A stretch of DNA of 64,000 bases from Bin52 sp965243345 (GTDB lineage: Bacteria; Pseudomonadota; Alphaproteobacteria; Thalassobaculales; Thalassobaculaceae), in contig CBDEUR010000003.1 in the NCBI GenBank assembly GCA_965243345.1, forward strand, positions 3,162,001 to 3,226,000. Direction: 5' to 3'. Below are positions 43,261 through 52,846 of this stretch, one piece after another; the stretch's first letter is position 1; the number at the start of each line of letters is the position of its first letter. The position numbers and the translations under genes were made by a program. The notes under the pieces are model-generated. The model made no database searches. It saw only the letters and a list, made by a program, of their open reading frames with translations, and was not told where the DNA came from.

Positions 43261-43315
43261 TTGCGGTAGGCGGGTTTTGCCTCTAGAGCTTGACCAAATT
43301 CGAGGGAATCTCGAA
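43261..43315 (+). promoter_or_regulatory. porin promoter region with operator-like palindrome
   Basis: TTGCGG and TAGAGC are 17 bases apart (43261-43289) and form a plausible promoter; TTGACC at 43290-43295 is an alternative -35. Just downstream TTCGAG-GGAAT-CTCGAA (43299-43315) is a perfect 6-bp inverted repeat placed where a repressor or RNA fold could act. The long leader fits an abundant, regulated outer-membrane protein. Confidence 0.35.
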
Positions 43316-43382
43316 CACCTGCGTACGGCGAGCTGCGTCAGCGGCGACACATCATTCAGGACACACTCGGGAGATCACACCA

Positions 43383-44528
43383 ATGAGAAAGGTTTTGCTC
43401 GGAACGACGGCGATGGTCGCAGCAGGCATGCTTGCCTCCGCACCGTCGGCGATCGCCGCTGAAAAGCTCAAGCTTGGCGTCAGCGGTTACATGGAACAGT
43501 GGTTCGGATACACCGCCCAGGACGGCGTAAGCGGTCAGGACTTCAGCGGGTTCAACCAGATCATGGACGCCGAAGTCTTCTTCAAGGGCAGCACCGAGCT
43601 CGACAACGGTCTGACCGTCGGCGTCGACGTCCAGCTGGAAGGCAATACCGGCGGCGACACGATCGACGAGTCCTACATGTGGATCAGCGGCAGCTTCGGC
43701 CAGTTCATTCTGGGTTCCGAGAACTCCGCCCAGTACAAGATGGGCTATGGCCCGTCCGACTTCGGTATCGGGCTGATTTCCGGTGACCAGCCGAGCTGGG
43801 TGACCCCGATCGCGGACGCCGAGGGTGACAAGATCAACCTGACCGGCAAGGGCTATTGGCGCAACCCGATGGGGTCGTCGAGCTGGGTTGAAGTGCTCGG
43901 CATGAACGACACCCAGGGCATCTCCTACTACACCCCGCGGTTCCAGGGCGTGCAGATCGGCCTCACCTACACTCCGGAAGCGAGTGGCGCGGGCGAGGAC
44001 AACGGCAGCATGGGGAACCGCGACACGGATAACACCGACGCCATCTCCGCCGGCATCAACTACAAGCAGAGCTTCGACAACGCCAGTGTCGGCGCGTCGC
44101 TCGGCTACGGTACGGTGACCCGGACGATGGCTGCCGACGACTCTGATCCGACAGCGCTCAGCATGGGCCTGACCGTGGGCGTCGGCGGCTTCGGCCTCGG
44201 TGCCTCCTATGCGACCTTCGACGATTCCGGCGTCAAGAACGGCGAGGGTTACGCGGTCGGCGCCAACTATGCCATGGGGCCGTGGGGTCTCAGCCTCACC
44301 TACTTCCATGGCGAGCGTGACGGCACCATGATGGATGACGGCACACTCATGGACCAGGCTGCGGCCAACACCGTGCACCTGTCGGCCAAGTATGCGCTCG
44401 GCCCGGGCGTCACCGCCAAGGGTACTCTGGGTCATGCCAGCATCGAGTCCGACGACACGGCCATTGACGAAAGTGTCGACGATATCTCCGCGACATACCT
44501 CGTGGTCGGCGTGGCGGTTTCCTACTAG
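43383..44528 (+). CDS. Gram-negative porin
   Basis: A 381-residue outer-membrane protein with a 26-residue signal peptide (VLLGTTAMVAAGMLASAPSAIA) and a 16-strand beta-barrel pattern. The first strand is LKLGVSGYMEQWFGY, the loop-3 region holds GSFGQFILGSENSAQYKMGYG, and the last strand ends VVGVAVSY with the C-terminal aromatic needed for BAM insertion. Gly, Asp and Asn are abundant. GGGAGA precedes the ATG. It is transcribed alone, with a strong terminator directly after. It resembles general diffusion porins of Rhodospirillales. Confidence 0.93.
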   Translation: MRKVLLGTTAMVAAGMLASAPSAIAAEKLKLGVSGYMEQWFGYTAQDGVSGQDFSGFNQIMDAEVFFKGSTELDNGLTVGVDVQLEGNTGGDTIDESYMWISGSFGQFILGSENSAQYKMGYGPSDFGIGLISGDQPSWVTPIADAEGDKINLTGKGYWRNPMGSSSWVEVLGMNDTQGISYYTPRFQGVQIGLTYTPEASGAGEDNGSMGNRDTDNTDAISAGINYKQSFDNASVGASLGYGTVTRTMAADDSDPTALSMGLTVGVGGFGLGASYATFDDSGVKNGEGYAVGANYAMGPWGLSLTYFHGERDGTMMDDGTLMDQAAANTVHLSAKYALGPGVTAKGTLGHASIESDDTAIDESVDDISATYLVVGVAVSY

Positions 44529-44553
44529 GCAACCCCACATCTCGAGTCTCCGG

Positions 44554-44580
44554 AGAGGCCGCCTTCGGGCGGCCTCTTCT
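44554..44580 (+). terminator. rho-independent terminator of the porin gene
   Basis: A perfect 10-bp stem (AGAGGCCGCC / GGCGGCCTCT) with a TTCG tetraloop, followed by TCT. It lies 26 bases after the porin stop codon. It is one of the clearest terminators in the window. Confidence 0.85.
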
Positions 44581-44651
44581 GACTCCGGGGCCGGCATGCC
44601 GCCGCAGAGCGTCGCCGGTTGCATGCGTCTCGTCACCTTCGGGAACCCGCG

Positions 44652-45497
44652 TTGAACGGTATCTACTGGCTCGCGTCCTATCCGAAGTCGGGCAACACCT
44701 GGCTGCGGATCTTCATGGAGAACCTGTTTCGCAACACCACCGAGCCCGCGTCGATCACCGACCTCACGGTGGTCAGGTATGCCGACACGGTGCACGGGCT
44801 CTACAGGACGGTCCGCGGACGCTCCGCTTCGGAACCCGATGACGCCGAGCTCCACCGGTTGCGCGGATCGGTGCAGCATTTCCTGGCCTCACAGGCCGAG
44901 ACCAGTTTCGTGAAGACCCACAACATCCTGGCTCTCCATCGCGGGCTGCCGCTGATCTACCCGCAGTACACGGTGGGCGCGGCCTACCTGGTCCGCAACC
45001 CCTTCGACCTGGTCGTATCCTACGCACATCATTACGGCATCGGGCTCGATGACGCGATCGAGGCCATCTCCTCCCCGCATAACCGCGTCGAGACCTCCGG
45101 CCAGTCGGTGTTCCAGATCCTCGGGACCTGGTCGCAGCACGTCCAGAGCTGGACATCGTCCGCTCCGTTCAGGCCGCTGGTGCTGCGCTACGAGGACCTG
45201 CTTCAGCGCCCGGTCAAGACCTTCGAGAAGCTCGTCCGCGCACTCGGGCTGCCGCGCAGCCCGGAGCGGTTGCGCCGCGCGGTCCGTCACAGCGGTTTCG
45301 CGACCGTGGCCGCGCAGGAGCGCGAACACGGATTCCGGGAACGGGCGCGCCAGGACCAGGTGTTCTTCCGTTCCGGCTCGGTCGGCGGATGGCGGGATGT
45401 CTTGACCGATCAACAGGCCGGTCGCATCATCGATGCTCATGGTGACGTGTTGATCGCGCACCGTTACATGTCCCGGAACGGCACGTTACGCGTATAG
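44652..45497 (+). CDS. sulfotransferase family protein
   Basis: A 281-residue PAPS-dependent sulfotransferase. The 5'-phosphosulfate loop is WLASYPKSGNTWLRIFMENL at the N-terminus. The catalytic His is in FVKTHNILAL near residue 95. The 3'-phosphate-binding Arg and Ser are in YLVRNPFDLVVSYAHHYG near residue 115. RYEDLLQRPVKTFEKLVRALG and GSVGGWRDVLTDQQ close the protein. The start is a TTG at 44652. It probably sulfates a carbohydrate or small alcohol. yggS follows 11 bases later. Confidence 0.92.
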   Translation: MNGIYWLASYPKSGNTWLRIFMENLFRNTTEPASITDLTVVRYADTVHGLYRTVRGRSASEPDDAELHRLRGSVQHFLASQAETSFVKTHNILALHRGLPLIYPQYTVGAAYLVRNPFDLVVSYAHHYGIGLDDAIEAISSPHNRVETSGQSVFQILGTWSQHVQSWTSSAPFRPLVLRYEDLLQRPVKTFEKLVRALGLPRSPERLRRAVRHSGFATVAAQEREHGFRERARQDQVFFRSGSVGGWRDVLTDQQAGRIIDAHGDVLIAHRYMSRNGTLRV

Positions 45498-45508
45498 CGA
45501 GGATTCGC

Positions 45509-46222
45509 ATGGCGCACATCGCGATGCCGAGTGTTGCGACGGCGCGGATCGTCGCCGACAACCTCTCGACAGTTTCCCGGCGCATCGCGACGGAGGCCCG
45601 CAGGGCCGGCCTGTCCGCGGATGACATCACCCTTGTCGCGGTCGGCAAGTCACAACCGGTGGAACGGATCGAAGCGGCGCTTGAGGCCGGCCACCGGGTC
45701 TTCGGCGAAAACCGGGTCCAGGAGGCGGCCGGGAAGTGGCCGGACCTGCGCGGGCGTCACGAGGGTGTGGAACTGCATCTGATCGGTCCCCTGCAGACCA
45801 ACAAGATCCGGGACGCGGTGCGCCTGTTTGACGTGATCCAGACCGTGGACCGTCCCAGGCTGGCCGACGGGCTTCGCCGCGAGATGGACCGCACGGGCCG
45901 GGAGTGTGCCTGCTTCATCCAGGTCAACACCGGCGAGGAGCCGCAGAAGGCCGGCGTGCTTCCGCAGGAAGCCGATGCCTTCATCACCCGGTGCCGCACC
46001 GATGTCGGGCTCACCCTCGTGGGGCTCATGTGCATCCCGCCGGCCGACGAGGAGCCGGCACTGCACTTTTCGCTGCTGCGCGGCATTGCCGAGCGCAACG
46101 GGCTTTCCGGCCTGAGCATGGGCATGAGCGGCGACTTCGAGACCGCTGTCGCCTTCGGCGCCACCCACGTACGGGTCGGCTCCGCGATCTTCGGTGAGCG
46201 CGCCGGCACCGGACCGGGGTAG
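45509..46222 (+). CDS. YggS-family pyridoxal phosphate homeostasis protein
   Basis: A 237-residue alanine-racemase-fold protein. The PLP Lys is in LVAVGKSQPVERI near residue 50. GENRVQEAAGKWPDL, LHLIGPLQTNKI, LSMGMSGDFETAVAFGATHVRVGSAIFG are the family signatures. It buffers PLP and affects amino-acid metabolism. It starts 11 bases after the sulfotransferase gene and is probably cotranscribed with it. Confidence 0.95.
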   Translation: MAHIAMPSVATARIVADNLSTVSRRIATEARRAGLSADDITLVAVGKSQPVERIEAALEAGHRVFGENRVQEAAGKWPDLRGRHEGVELHLIGPLQTNKIRDAVRLFDVIQTVDRPRLADGLRREMDRTGRECACFIQVNTGEEPQKAGVLPQEADAFITRCRTDVGLTLVGLMCIPPADEEPALHFSLLRGIAERNGLSGLSMGMSGDFETAVAFGATHVRVGSAIFGERAGTGPG

Positions 46223-46374
46223 CCGGTTCCGCCTCGCCCGCGCGGTTCACGATCACCCGGCCACGATCAGGTTTCGCGCCCGGCGCCGCGACAACGGCGA
46301 TGTGTACCCGGTCATCGGCACCGGGCGAACTCCACAGTGCAGGATTTCGCCCCTTGCCTGAACGGACCGCAAGC

Positions 46375-47247
46375 ATGATGAACGAAACACGCGTCCTCCT
46401 GCTGATCGTTATGCTCTCCATCGGCCTTGCCGGCTGCCAGACGGTTTCCGGCGACACGGCCTCCGGATGGTCACTGAAGAAGAGCCTGTCAGCCAATTTC
46501 AAGGGATATGGCTACCAAATCGTTTCCAAAGCCGACGGTCACCCCGTCCGTGCCGGGGACAACGCCTTGCGCTTCGAGGTTCGTGCTGGCGATTGCAGTT
46601 GGAGCCCCGGTGGCTGGAACGATTGCGACAACGACCGTGAACGGCATGAATTGCTGTCCGCAGATTCCTGGAGCGGCGGCACGGTTTGGTACCACTGGTC
46701 GATCTATCTTCCGGCGGACTATCCGATCATATATCCCGTCAAGGTGGCGCTTGGCCAGTTCCATCAGAAAGGGAGTCATCCCGTCTGGATGTTCCAGAAC
46801 GGCAACGGCGGCTACATCGTCGACAATCAGACCTCCGGTTCGACGAGTTGGACGACCCCGATCCTGACCGACGAGGAAATGCGCGGAAACTGGAACGACA
46901 TCCTGGTCCATGCACGGTGGACGAGTGAACGGGATGGATTCTTTAATGTCTATGTGAACGGGGAAACGGAGCCGAGGCACACCTGGAACGGGCCGACGAA
47001 GAAACCGGGCGGGCAGGTCTATTTCAAGTTTGGGCTCTACCGATCGTTCATGTCACGCCGCCCTGGCGATGAACCGACACAGGTCGTCTATTACGACGAG
47101 GTAAACCGGGCCTCGACCTGTGCGGGCGCGACGCAGTTCTTCGATTGCCCTGCCTTAAGGGCGCGACCAGCGAGCCTTTCAGGCGGGAGATGCGGACCAG
47201 GATGCCGGGCAGGAAATCCCTCGCGGCGATGTTGGGGAAGTCCGTAA
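46375..47247 (+). CDS. secreted polysaccharide-lyase-like lipoprotein
   Basis: A 290-residue protein with a lipoprotein signal (LLIVMLSIGLAGCQT, Cys near 21). Its jelly-roll domain resembles heparin lyase/PL20-type polysaccharide lyases: ALRFEVRAGDCSW and RHELLS, then WYHWSIYLPADYP near residue 103, LGQFHQKGSHPVWMFQNGNG near 125, and a Lys-Gly-rich strand VYFKFGLYRS near residue 222. It is probably an extracellular enzyme on an acidic glycan. The last 30 residues are Arg/Gly/Cys-rich and unlike a fold, suggesting that a frameshift replaced the true end. Confidence 0.75.
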   Translation: MMNETRVLLLIVMLSIGLAGCQTVSGDTASGWSLKKSLSANFKGYGYQIVSKADGHPVRAGDNALRFEVRAGDCSWSPGGWNDCDNDRERHELLSADSWSGGTVWYHWSIYLPADYPIIYPVKVALGQFHQKGSHPVWMFQNGNGGYIVDNQTSGSTSWTTPILTDEEMRGNWNDILVHARWTSERDGFFNVYVNGETEPRHTWNGPTKKPGGQVYFKFGLYRSFMSRRPGDEPTQVVYYDEVNRASTCAGATQFFDCPALRARPASLSGGRCGPGCRAGNPSRRCWGSP

Positions 47248-47959
47248 CCCGCTCGCTCGAATGGACAAGGACCAGTGGAGGCATGGAAAGCTTGTGCCAA
47301 GCTCCAAGACACCGTGTCAGCGGGGCCCGACTGGTCTGGCGCCGGCGCCTCGCCGATCAGGTTGAAGTTGCCTCAGCAGTGCTGCCGCAGACCTTCTTCA
47401 ATACCCGTGTGATCTGCCAGTACATGTACATGGGCAGGTTCGACGCCATTACCGCAACATCGCAAAGCGCAAGCAGGTCGAGCACTACTGCCCGCAAGGC
47501 TCGGCTCGCTAAGTCGCAGTGCACCAGGTACCGAAACCGCCGCCGAGATGCACCATTTGGCCGTTGTCCGCCGTCCGGACGGGAACCGCATCCAGGATGC
47601 GCGCCAGCGCCAGGAGATCGATTCCGGCAGCGTAGGCTTCCGCCCCCTTCCGGAACGGCAACCTTTCCGGCGAAACCCTGGCTTGGCCCAGACGCCACGA
47701 CGTCCCGGGGCCGGGTCAGGACCGCACTGGCTTCGCCGCGATCCGGCCGCAGCCGCCGCCGGGTTTCGGCGAATGCAGCGCGATAATCAACCTGAGACGG
47801 TCTCACCCGGATTGACGTGCTACAGGCGTGACTCTCCGCCTGTATTGGTCCGGCAGAGGCGTGAGGTGCTGTTTGCACGCTTCTACCGAGTGATTCCCCG
47901 ATACCACTCCGCGTCGTACGTCGGGAGATGAATGGCTCGAAAGGTATCGGACAAATTTC
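47248..47959 (+). other. gene-poor stretch before the AAA ATPase
   Basis: About 710 bases without a recognisable gene. A minus-strand frame (47357-47878) is long but lacks a ribosome site, codon bias and family features. Fragments in several frames suggest eroded coding DNA. Confidence 0.4.
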
Positions 47960-49156
47960 TCACAATTGAGGAATGGTACGCCTCATGAAACCATCGAAAA
48001 GCGGCACGGTGAAAGCAGTGTCACCGTGGCCGGGGCTGTAGATCATGCCCTTGGCGATGAGCGAGTTGCGAACGGGAGCGACCGTGGTGACTTTCCGGGC
48101 CAGGACGTGAGCGATATCACCGGATCGATGGGGCCCCGGTCCGAGTTCCGCCATGGCGCGCAGGTATCGCTTCTGGGCCGGTGTCAACCGATCGAAGCGC
48201 ACGCGGAAAAAACTGGCGTCCAGTTCAGCGAGAGCCTCCGTCGTTGCGCGTTTCGCGTCATCGAATCCAATGGGAGATTTGCCCGCAACATTCCAGCTGT
48301 GCTTGCCCCACTCCTGGAGGAAATAGGGATATCCGGCCGTTTCGCGCGTGACCATCGAGACCGCTTCGGGTGTGAACCCGACACCCTCCCTGGATGCGGG
48401 TATGATCAGGGCGTCCCGGGCATCGTCCTCGTCCAGGCGGTCGACCGGCGCAAACTCGAACAGACGTTCCGCATAGGACTTGGCGTTGCCGGTTCGACCG
48501 ACCAGTTGAGGGAGTCCCGCAGCCACCATGGTGATCGGCAACTGCTCCTGGCCTGTGCTGTGGAGCGCGGCAATCAGCGAAGCCAGCTGGCTTTCCGGCA
48601 CATATTGCAGTTCATCAATGAAGAGAACGAACGCGGTATTTCGTTCCCCTGCAGCCTGGCCGAGGGTCGTCAGGAGGTCGACAAGATCGAGGTCCAGGTC
48701 ACTGCTGTCCGCAAGTCCGGTTTCAGGATCGGCATCGATGTTGATTTCGATGTCGCCATACTTGACGCTGCGGGCGCTGGTGAAGCTCGCCAGCGCCCGC
48801 ATGGCTCTCAGCAGGTTGTCCTTCAGCGCCTCGCCGCGACTCAAGCGCAGGAGAGCCGTGCGCAACGCCGGAACAAGCAGGGCCGGCAACGACCGCTCCT
48901 CCGGCGCTTCTATCCGGACGCTGGCGATGCCGCGTGCCTCGGCGTCCAGACGGATCCTGTTGAGCAGGACGGTCTTGCCGACACCGCGCAGTCCGTAGAG
49001 GATGAAGCTCCGGGCAGCCCTTCCCGCGCGTATTCGATCCAGCGCCACGGCGGTGCGCTCAATCAGGTCGTCGCGTCCCGCAAGTTCCGGAGGTGGCGTA
49101 CCGGCACCCGGGGAGTAAGGATTCTGCCTCGGATCCAATTTGAGCAACCTTACCAT
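47960..49156 (-). CDS. orphan AAA-type ATPase (AAA_16/Orc1-Cdc6-like)
   Basis: A 398-residue P-loop ATPase. Walker A is FILYGLRGVGKTVLLNRI near residue 57, Walker B FVLFIDELQYVPESQ near residue 178, and the sensor-1-like MVAAGLPQLVGR near 210. A C-terminal winged-helix-like segment (about 310-390: AQKRYLRAMAELGPG and VTTVAPVRNSLIAKGMIY) could bind DNA. The layout recalls STAND/Orc-like switch ATPases. The message has almost no leader after an AT-rich stretch. No partner gene is adjacent, so its role is unknown. Confidence 0.85.
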   Translation of the reverse strand: MVRLLKLDPRQNPYSPGAGTPPPELAGRDDLIERTAVALDRIRAGRAARSFILYGLRGVGKTVLLNRIRLDAEARGIASVRIEAPEERSLPALLVPALRTALLRLSRGEALKDNLLRAMRALASFTSARSVKYGDIEINIDADPETGLADSSDLDLDLVDLLTTLGQAAGERNTAFVLFIDELQYVPESQLASLIAALHSTGQEQLPITMVAAGLPQLVGRTGNAKSYAERLFEFAPVDRLDEDDARDALIIPASREGVGFTPEAVSMVTRETAGYPYFLQEWGKHSWNVAGKSPIGFDDAKRATTEALAELDASFFRVRFDRLTPAQKRYLRAMAELGPGPHRSGDIAHVLARKVTTVAPVRNSLIAKGMIYSPGHGDTAFTVPLFDGFMRRTIPQL

Positions 49157-49159
49157 AGG

Positions 49160-49202
49160 TTATCGACAAGAGATAAAGTCAGATAAGATTCATAAGGTCA
49201 AT
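49160..49202 (-). promoter_or_regulatory. AT-rich control region of the AAA ATPase gene
   Basis: On the plus strand AGATAA occurs twice with a 10-base step (49171 and 49181), with an inverted TTATCG at 49160-49165. TTGACC on the minus strand (49201-49196) could be a -35. The 43-base AT-rich patch contrasts with the GC-rich surroundings and ends directly at the start codon. Confidence 0.35.
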
Positions 49203-49757
49203 GCCTCCGGCCATCTTCACCTGCCGGCAGACCTTGATGCGCTGGTGTCGGCGCCTGGTTTGCGCGCCGGAAGATGCGCGTGACGGCACGACCCGCATCA
49301 GTGGTCGACCCGGCATTCGTGCCCCGCACCGCGTCACCTGTCTGCGCTTCGACCGGGCGCGGGATCGACTGCCCGGACGTCCGAAGTTGTCTGACGGTCC
49401 GGTCGGCGATGTCGCCTCCCTTCACATCACCGGGCCGTTGGGCGGCATCCGGCGGCGATGGCCCGGACTTCCGGATCGGTAGCTTGCGTGTCAGGGCGAA
49501 GGGTCTGTCAGCGAACCACATTCCGGCAAAATGCAGCGCAGCATGGCGGAATTCACCGCATCTCCGGGTCAGGGAAGCAGCGATGTCGCTCGATGGCCTG
49601 GAGCGACAGCTCACGACGGAGCATTCCGGCCGGAACGGTACCGAGGCCCGTGCGACCCGAGACCGGACGGGCAAACAGCCATCAGGGTGACCGCGGCGAC
49701 CATGCGCGATCGCGTTCCGGCATTCGCGGGCACGTCCGTCCGGGTCGTTTCTGGCAG
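49203..49757 (+). other. gene-poor stretch between AAA ATPase and AGCS symporter
   Basis: About 550 bases with no recognisable gene or RNA. Frames on both strands are open only because of the high GC content. Confidence 0.4.
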
Positions 49758-49782
49758 GCCCGGGAGCCGTGGGCTCCCGGGC
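49758..49782 (-). terminator. strong hairpin downstream of the AGCS symporter
   Basis: A perfect 11-bp stem (GCCCGGGAGCC / GGCTCCCGGGC) with a 3-base loop, about 70 bases past the symporter stop. There is no proper T-run, so it may act as an mRNA-stabilising or factor-dependent end rather than an intrinsic terminator. Confidence 0.5.
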
Positions 49783-49850
49783 TTCGGGATCCTTCATGAA
49801 CTGCGCGCGGGCCGCAGCGGCGTGATCCGCCACTGCACAGCGCGCAGGAC

Positions 49851-51230
49851 CTATCCGAGCGGCTTGCCGATGTCCTCGAAGTACTGGCGCGTGACCCTGA
49901 ACACCATCGGCGCCAGCAACAGCAGTCCGACCAGGTTGGGCACCGCCATCAGGCCGTTAAGGGTATCGGCCAGGTTCCACACCAGGTCCACCTTCACGTT
50001 GGCGAAGGCGAGTGCAGCCGCCACCCACAGCCCCCGGTAGATGAACAGGCTCTTCTCCTTGAACAGGTACTGCCAGCACCGCTCGCCGTAATAAGACCAG
50101 CCGAGAATGGTGGTGAAGGCGAACACCGCGAGCGCGATGGTGACGATGTACTGGCCGCCCGCCATCGAGGTCTCGAAGCTGGTTGAGGTCAGCACCGCAC
50201 CGGTCAGTCCGCCGCCGTCCGTGCCCGTCAGCGTCCAGGCGCCCGAGGTCAGGATGACCAGCGCCGTCATCGTGCACACTACGATGGTGTCGATGAAGGT
50301 GCCGAGCATGGCGATGATGCCCTGCCTCACCGGGCTGTTGGTCTGCGCCGCCGCATGCGCGATGGCCGCCGAGCCGAGGCCGGATTCGTTGGAGAACACG
50401 CCCCGCGCGATCCCGAAGCGAATGGCGGCCGCCACCGCCGCCCCGGCGAAGCCGCCGGTTGCCGCGGCCGGGGTGAAGGCGTGGGTGAAGATCAGCCCGA
50501 ATGCTTCCGGAATCGCGGTGATATTGATCACCAGCACCAGCAGTGCGGCGCCGAGATAGAGCACGATCATCGCCGGCACCAGCTTGCCCGCGACCTCACC
50601 GATGCGCCTGATGCCGCCAATCACGACGACGCCGACCAGCGCTGCGACGACGACGCCGGTGGCCCATGTCGGCACCCCAAAACTGTTGTCGAGCGCCGCC
50701 GCCATGGAATTGACCTGCACCGCGTTGCCGATGCCGAATGCGGCCACGGCGCCGAATACCGCGAACGCGAGACCCAGCCATTTGCCGAGTTCGGGGGCAA
50801 ACTCACCGACGCCGTTTCGCAGATAGTACATCGGCCCGCCGACGTACTTTCCGGTGGCATCCCGCTCGCGGTAGGTGACCGCGCAGACCGCCTCGGCGTA
50901 CTTGGTGGACATGCCGAACAGTGCGATCAGCCACATGTAGAAGATCGCGCCCGGTCCGCCGAGTGCGATCGCGGTGGCGACGCCTGCGATGTTTCCCGTG
51001 CCAACGGTCGCCGACAGCGCGGTCATCAGCGCGTTGAACGGCTTGACCTCGCCCTCGCCGGTGGCTCCGTCCTTGTCGAACAGGAGCCGGAAGCCGTAGC
51101 CCACCTTGCGCCAGGGCATAAACACCAGGCCCAGGGTCAGAAGTACCCCGGTCACGCCCAGGATACCCAGCATGGGCGGACCCCAGGCGAACGCGTTGAT
51201 CGCGTCGATGATCAAGTTCAGCCGGTCCAT
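49851..51230 (-). CDS. alanine/glycine:cation symporter (AGCS family)
   Basis: A 459-residue sodium-coupled amino-acid carrier with about 11 helices. Family signatures are NALMTALSATVGTGNIAGVATAI near residue 65, GGPGAIFYMWLIALFGMSTKYAEA near residue 90, GGPMYYLRNGV, and ARGVFSNESGLGSAAIAHAAA near 275. GGAGAAGCGG precedes the ATG at 51230. It takes up alanine or glycine. No glycine riboswitch is apparent upstream. It is transcribed alone. Confidence 0.94.
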   Translation of the reverse strand: MDRLNLIIDAINAFAWGPPMLGILGVTGVLLTLGLVFMPWRKVGYGFRLLFDKDGATGEGEVKPFNALMTALSATVGTGNIAGVATAIALGGPGAIFYMWLIALFGMSTKYAEAVCAVTYRERDATGKYVGGPMYYLRNGVGEFAPELGKWLGLAFAVFGAVAAFGIGNAVQVNSMAAALDNSFGVPTWATGVVVAALVGVVVIGGIRRIGEVAGKLVPAMIVLYLGAALLVLVINITAIPEAFGLIFTHAFTPAAATGGFAGAAVAAAIRFGIARGVFSNESGLGSAAIAHAAAQTNSPVRQGIIAMLGTFIDTIVVCTMTALVILTSGAWTLTGTDGGGLTGAVLTSTSFETSMAGGQYIVTIALAVFAFTTILGWSYYGERCWQYLFKEKSLFIYRGLWVAAALAFANVKVDLVWNLADTLNGLMAVPNLVGLLLLAPMVFRVTRQYFEDIGKPLG

Positions 51231-52046
51231 TCCGCTTCTCCGCTCTCTTCCAGCCAACCGGAACACGCGATTGGCGTTGCCGGTTGTCCCGGCGTGGTCG
51301 CAGATGAAGTCGGAAGGCGATGTCGGGCGGGTTCAGCATCCGGTCCGACAAGTCTCTCGACTTCACGTGCTCAGCCGAGAACCCAGTTTCATCGGAAAGG
51401 GTACGGAAACATGTCCCGGAGGCAAGGCCACTTTGCTCGATTACCTTTGCCCTGTGGCATATCTGCTCAGTTGTCGAGGCAACGCGGTTTGATCGGGTTC
51501 GGTTCGGCACACACTACCGGTGACTGCACGGCGATCCGAACCGGATGTCCCTGTGGGGACGTGCCCGCCCCTGCCTGGAATCGCTGCAACGGCGCCCCCT
51601 GGTGGTTCCGCAAGCAATGCCGGTGTTTCCGGTTCACCGGTGGTTCCAGGCGCGCCCGGACCCGGATACGGGTCGAATGGTTCGGAACCCGGGTCCGGGG
51701 CTGAATGGGGAAGCGGAGATACCCGACCGGCTTGTCGAGTGTGCGTGCGGGTCTCCGATGTCCAGCCGATGAAGCGAGAACGCGGCGTCAGGCGCCGGGC
51801 CAGCGACGCAGGACCTGCGCGGCCCGCGGCAGCGCGCCCGGACAGACGCCCGTCGCCGGGCCGCGACGGGGACGCGGCCGTGAACGGTGGATCCCCGGTA
51901 ACGGGACGACTGCCCGGGGCGGCTGCCGGGTCCGCCAATCGGGAATTGGATCGGAGGCGCGCGCATGAACCTGTTCGTCGGTCAACGGAACGGGTCCCGG
52001 TCCGGAGGGCCCGGCACGCTCGGGGACAAATCGGGCGCAGGTCGGG
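51231..52046 (+). other. long gene-poor stretch upstream of the AGCS symporter
   Basis: About 800 bases. It must contain the symporter promoter on the minus strand, but no consensus site stands out. A stem GTTTC/GAAAC near 51390-51410 is visible. No gene, RNA or insertion sequence is recognised. Confidence 0.4.
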
Positions 52047-52571
52047 TTACGGATAGACCCTGGTTATCCTGACCGCGTCTCCCGGCTGCATCATCACCGC
52101 CACGTCGACCAGGTCTCGAAGTGCGAGCGCCACGCAGCCCGCCGTCGGCGCGTAGTCCGGCCGGGCAACATGAACGAATATGGCGCTGCCCCGGCCGGGA
52201 ACCGCAGGAGCATCGTTGTAGCCAAGGTCGACCAGCAGGTCGTAGAGCGCGTCTTCACGCCAGAGACGCTCGTGGCGCGATGGACAGGGCAAGGCGACCG
52301 GCCGGTTGTAGTTCGACGGATCCGACGGATCGTCACACCAGCCCAGATCGGGATTGATGACGGATGTGGCAAGCCCGGAAACAGGTCGTTCGATCCGGTC
52401 CTCACGGTAGTACAGCCTGCGCACCGGCCAGCACCCGATCGGGGTCGCGCAGTCACCTTCGCGCTTGTCGACAACGGCGCCGGCCGCGCCGACGCAGCAC
52501 CTGTATTCGCGTCCCCGTGCGAACAGCCGGCCCCGCATCGGGTCATCGGCCACCAGCACCTGTATCTCCAT
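52047..52571 (-). CDS. L,D-transpeptidase family protein (YkuD domain)
   Basis: A 174-residue protein made of one YkuD domain. The catalytic motif is IFVHVARPDYAPTAGCVALA (His near residue 135 and Cys near 147, with the expected 11-12 residue spacing). It begins MEIQVLVADD without a signal peptide, as is usual for this short proteobacterial group. The longer in-frame extension upstream is not protein-like. It may act in peptidoglycan cross-linking or as a related carboxypeptidase; export is uncertain. Confidence 0.85.
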   Translation of the reverse strand: MEIQVLVADDPMRGRLFARGREYRCCVGAAGAVVDKREGDCATPIGCWPVRRLYYREDRIERPVSGLATSVINPDLGWCDDPSDPSNYNRPVALPCPSRHERLWREDALYDLLVDLGYNDAPAVPGRGSAIFVHVARPDYAPTAGCVALALRDLVDVAVMMQPGDAVRITRVYP

Positions 52572-52846
52572 GTCGCTCTCCGCCGCCACCGTCACGCTAC
52601 CATGCCGGGCCGCGGGCGCGAACGGAAGGACGCCACGGCCGGGGATGGACCGGTGCGGCGTCCGGGAACACCTCACCTCAGTCGCGACTGCCGGAACCCT
52701 GGGAGGCCGCCCCCGACGTGCTCCGTTCCGGCACACCTGCGTCCTCGCTCCCGGCTCCGGGTCATTCCGGGGTCTCTCGCCGGATCACCCTGCGTGCCCG
52801 GAGCGGAACGGACGGTGGGCGGGAGAAGCGTGGAAGGCCACACGTC

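Noticed and set aside
47357..47878. Minus-strand frame of 173 codons before the AAA ATPase
   Set aside because: Low sequence sense and no ribosome site; a hydrophobic segment near its end is not enough to support a gene.
49198..49833. Minus-strand frame of 211 codons
   Set aside because: No codon bias, start site or recognisable domain; it probably arises from high GC content.
51231..51520. Glycine riboswitch upstream of the AGCS symporter
   Set aside because: The conserved aptamer sequences were looked for on the minus strand and not found.
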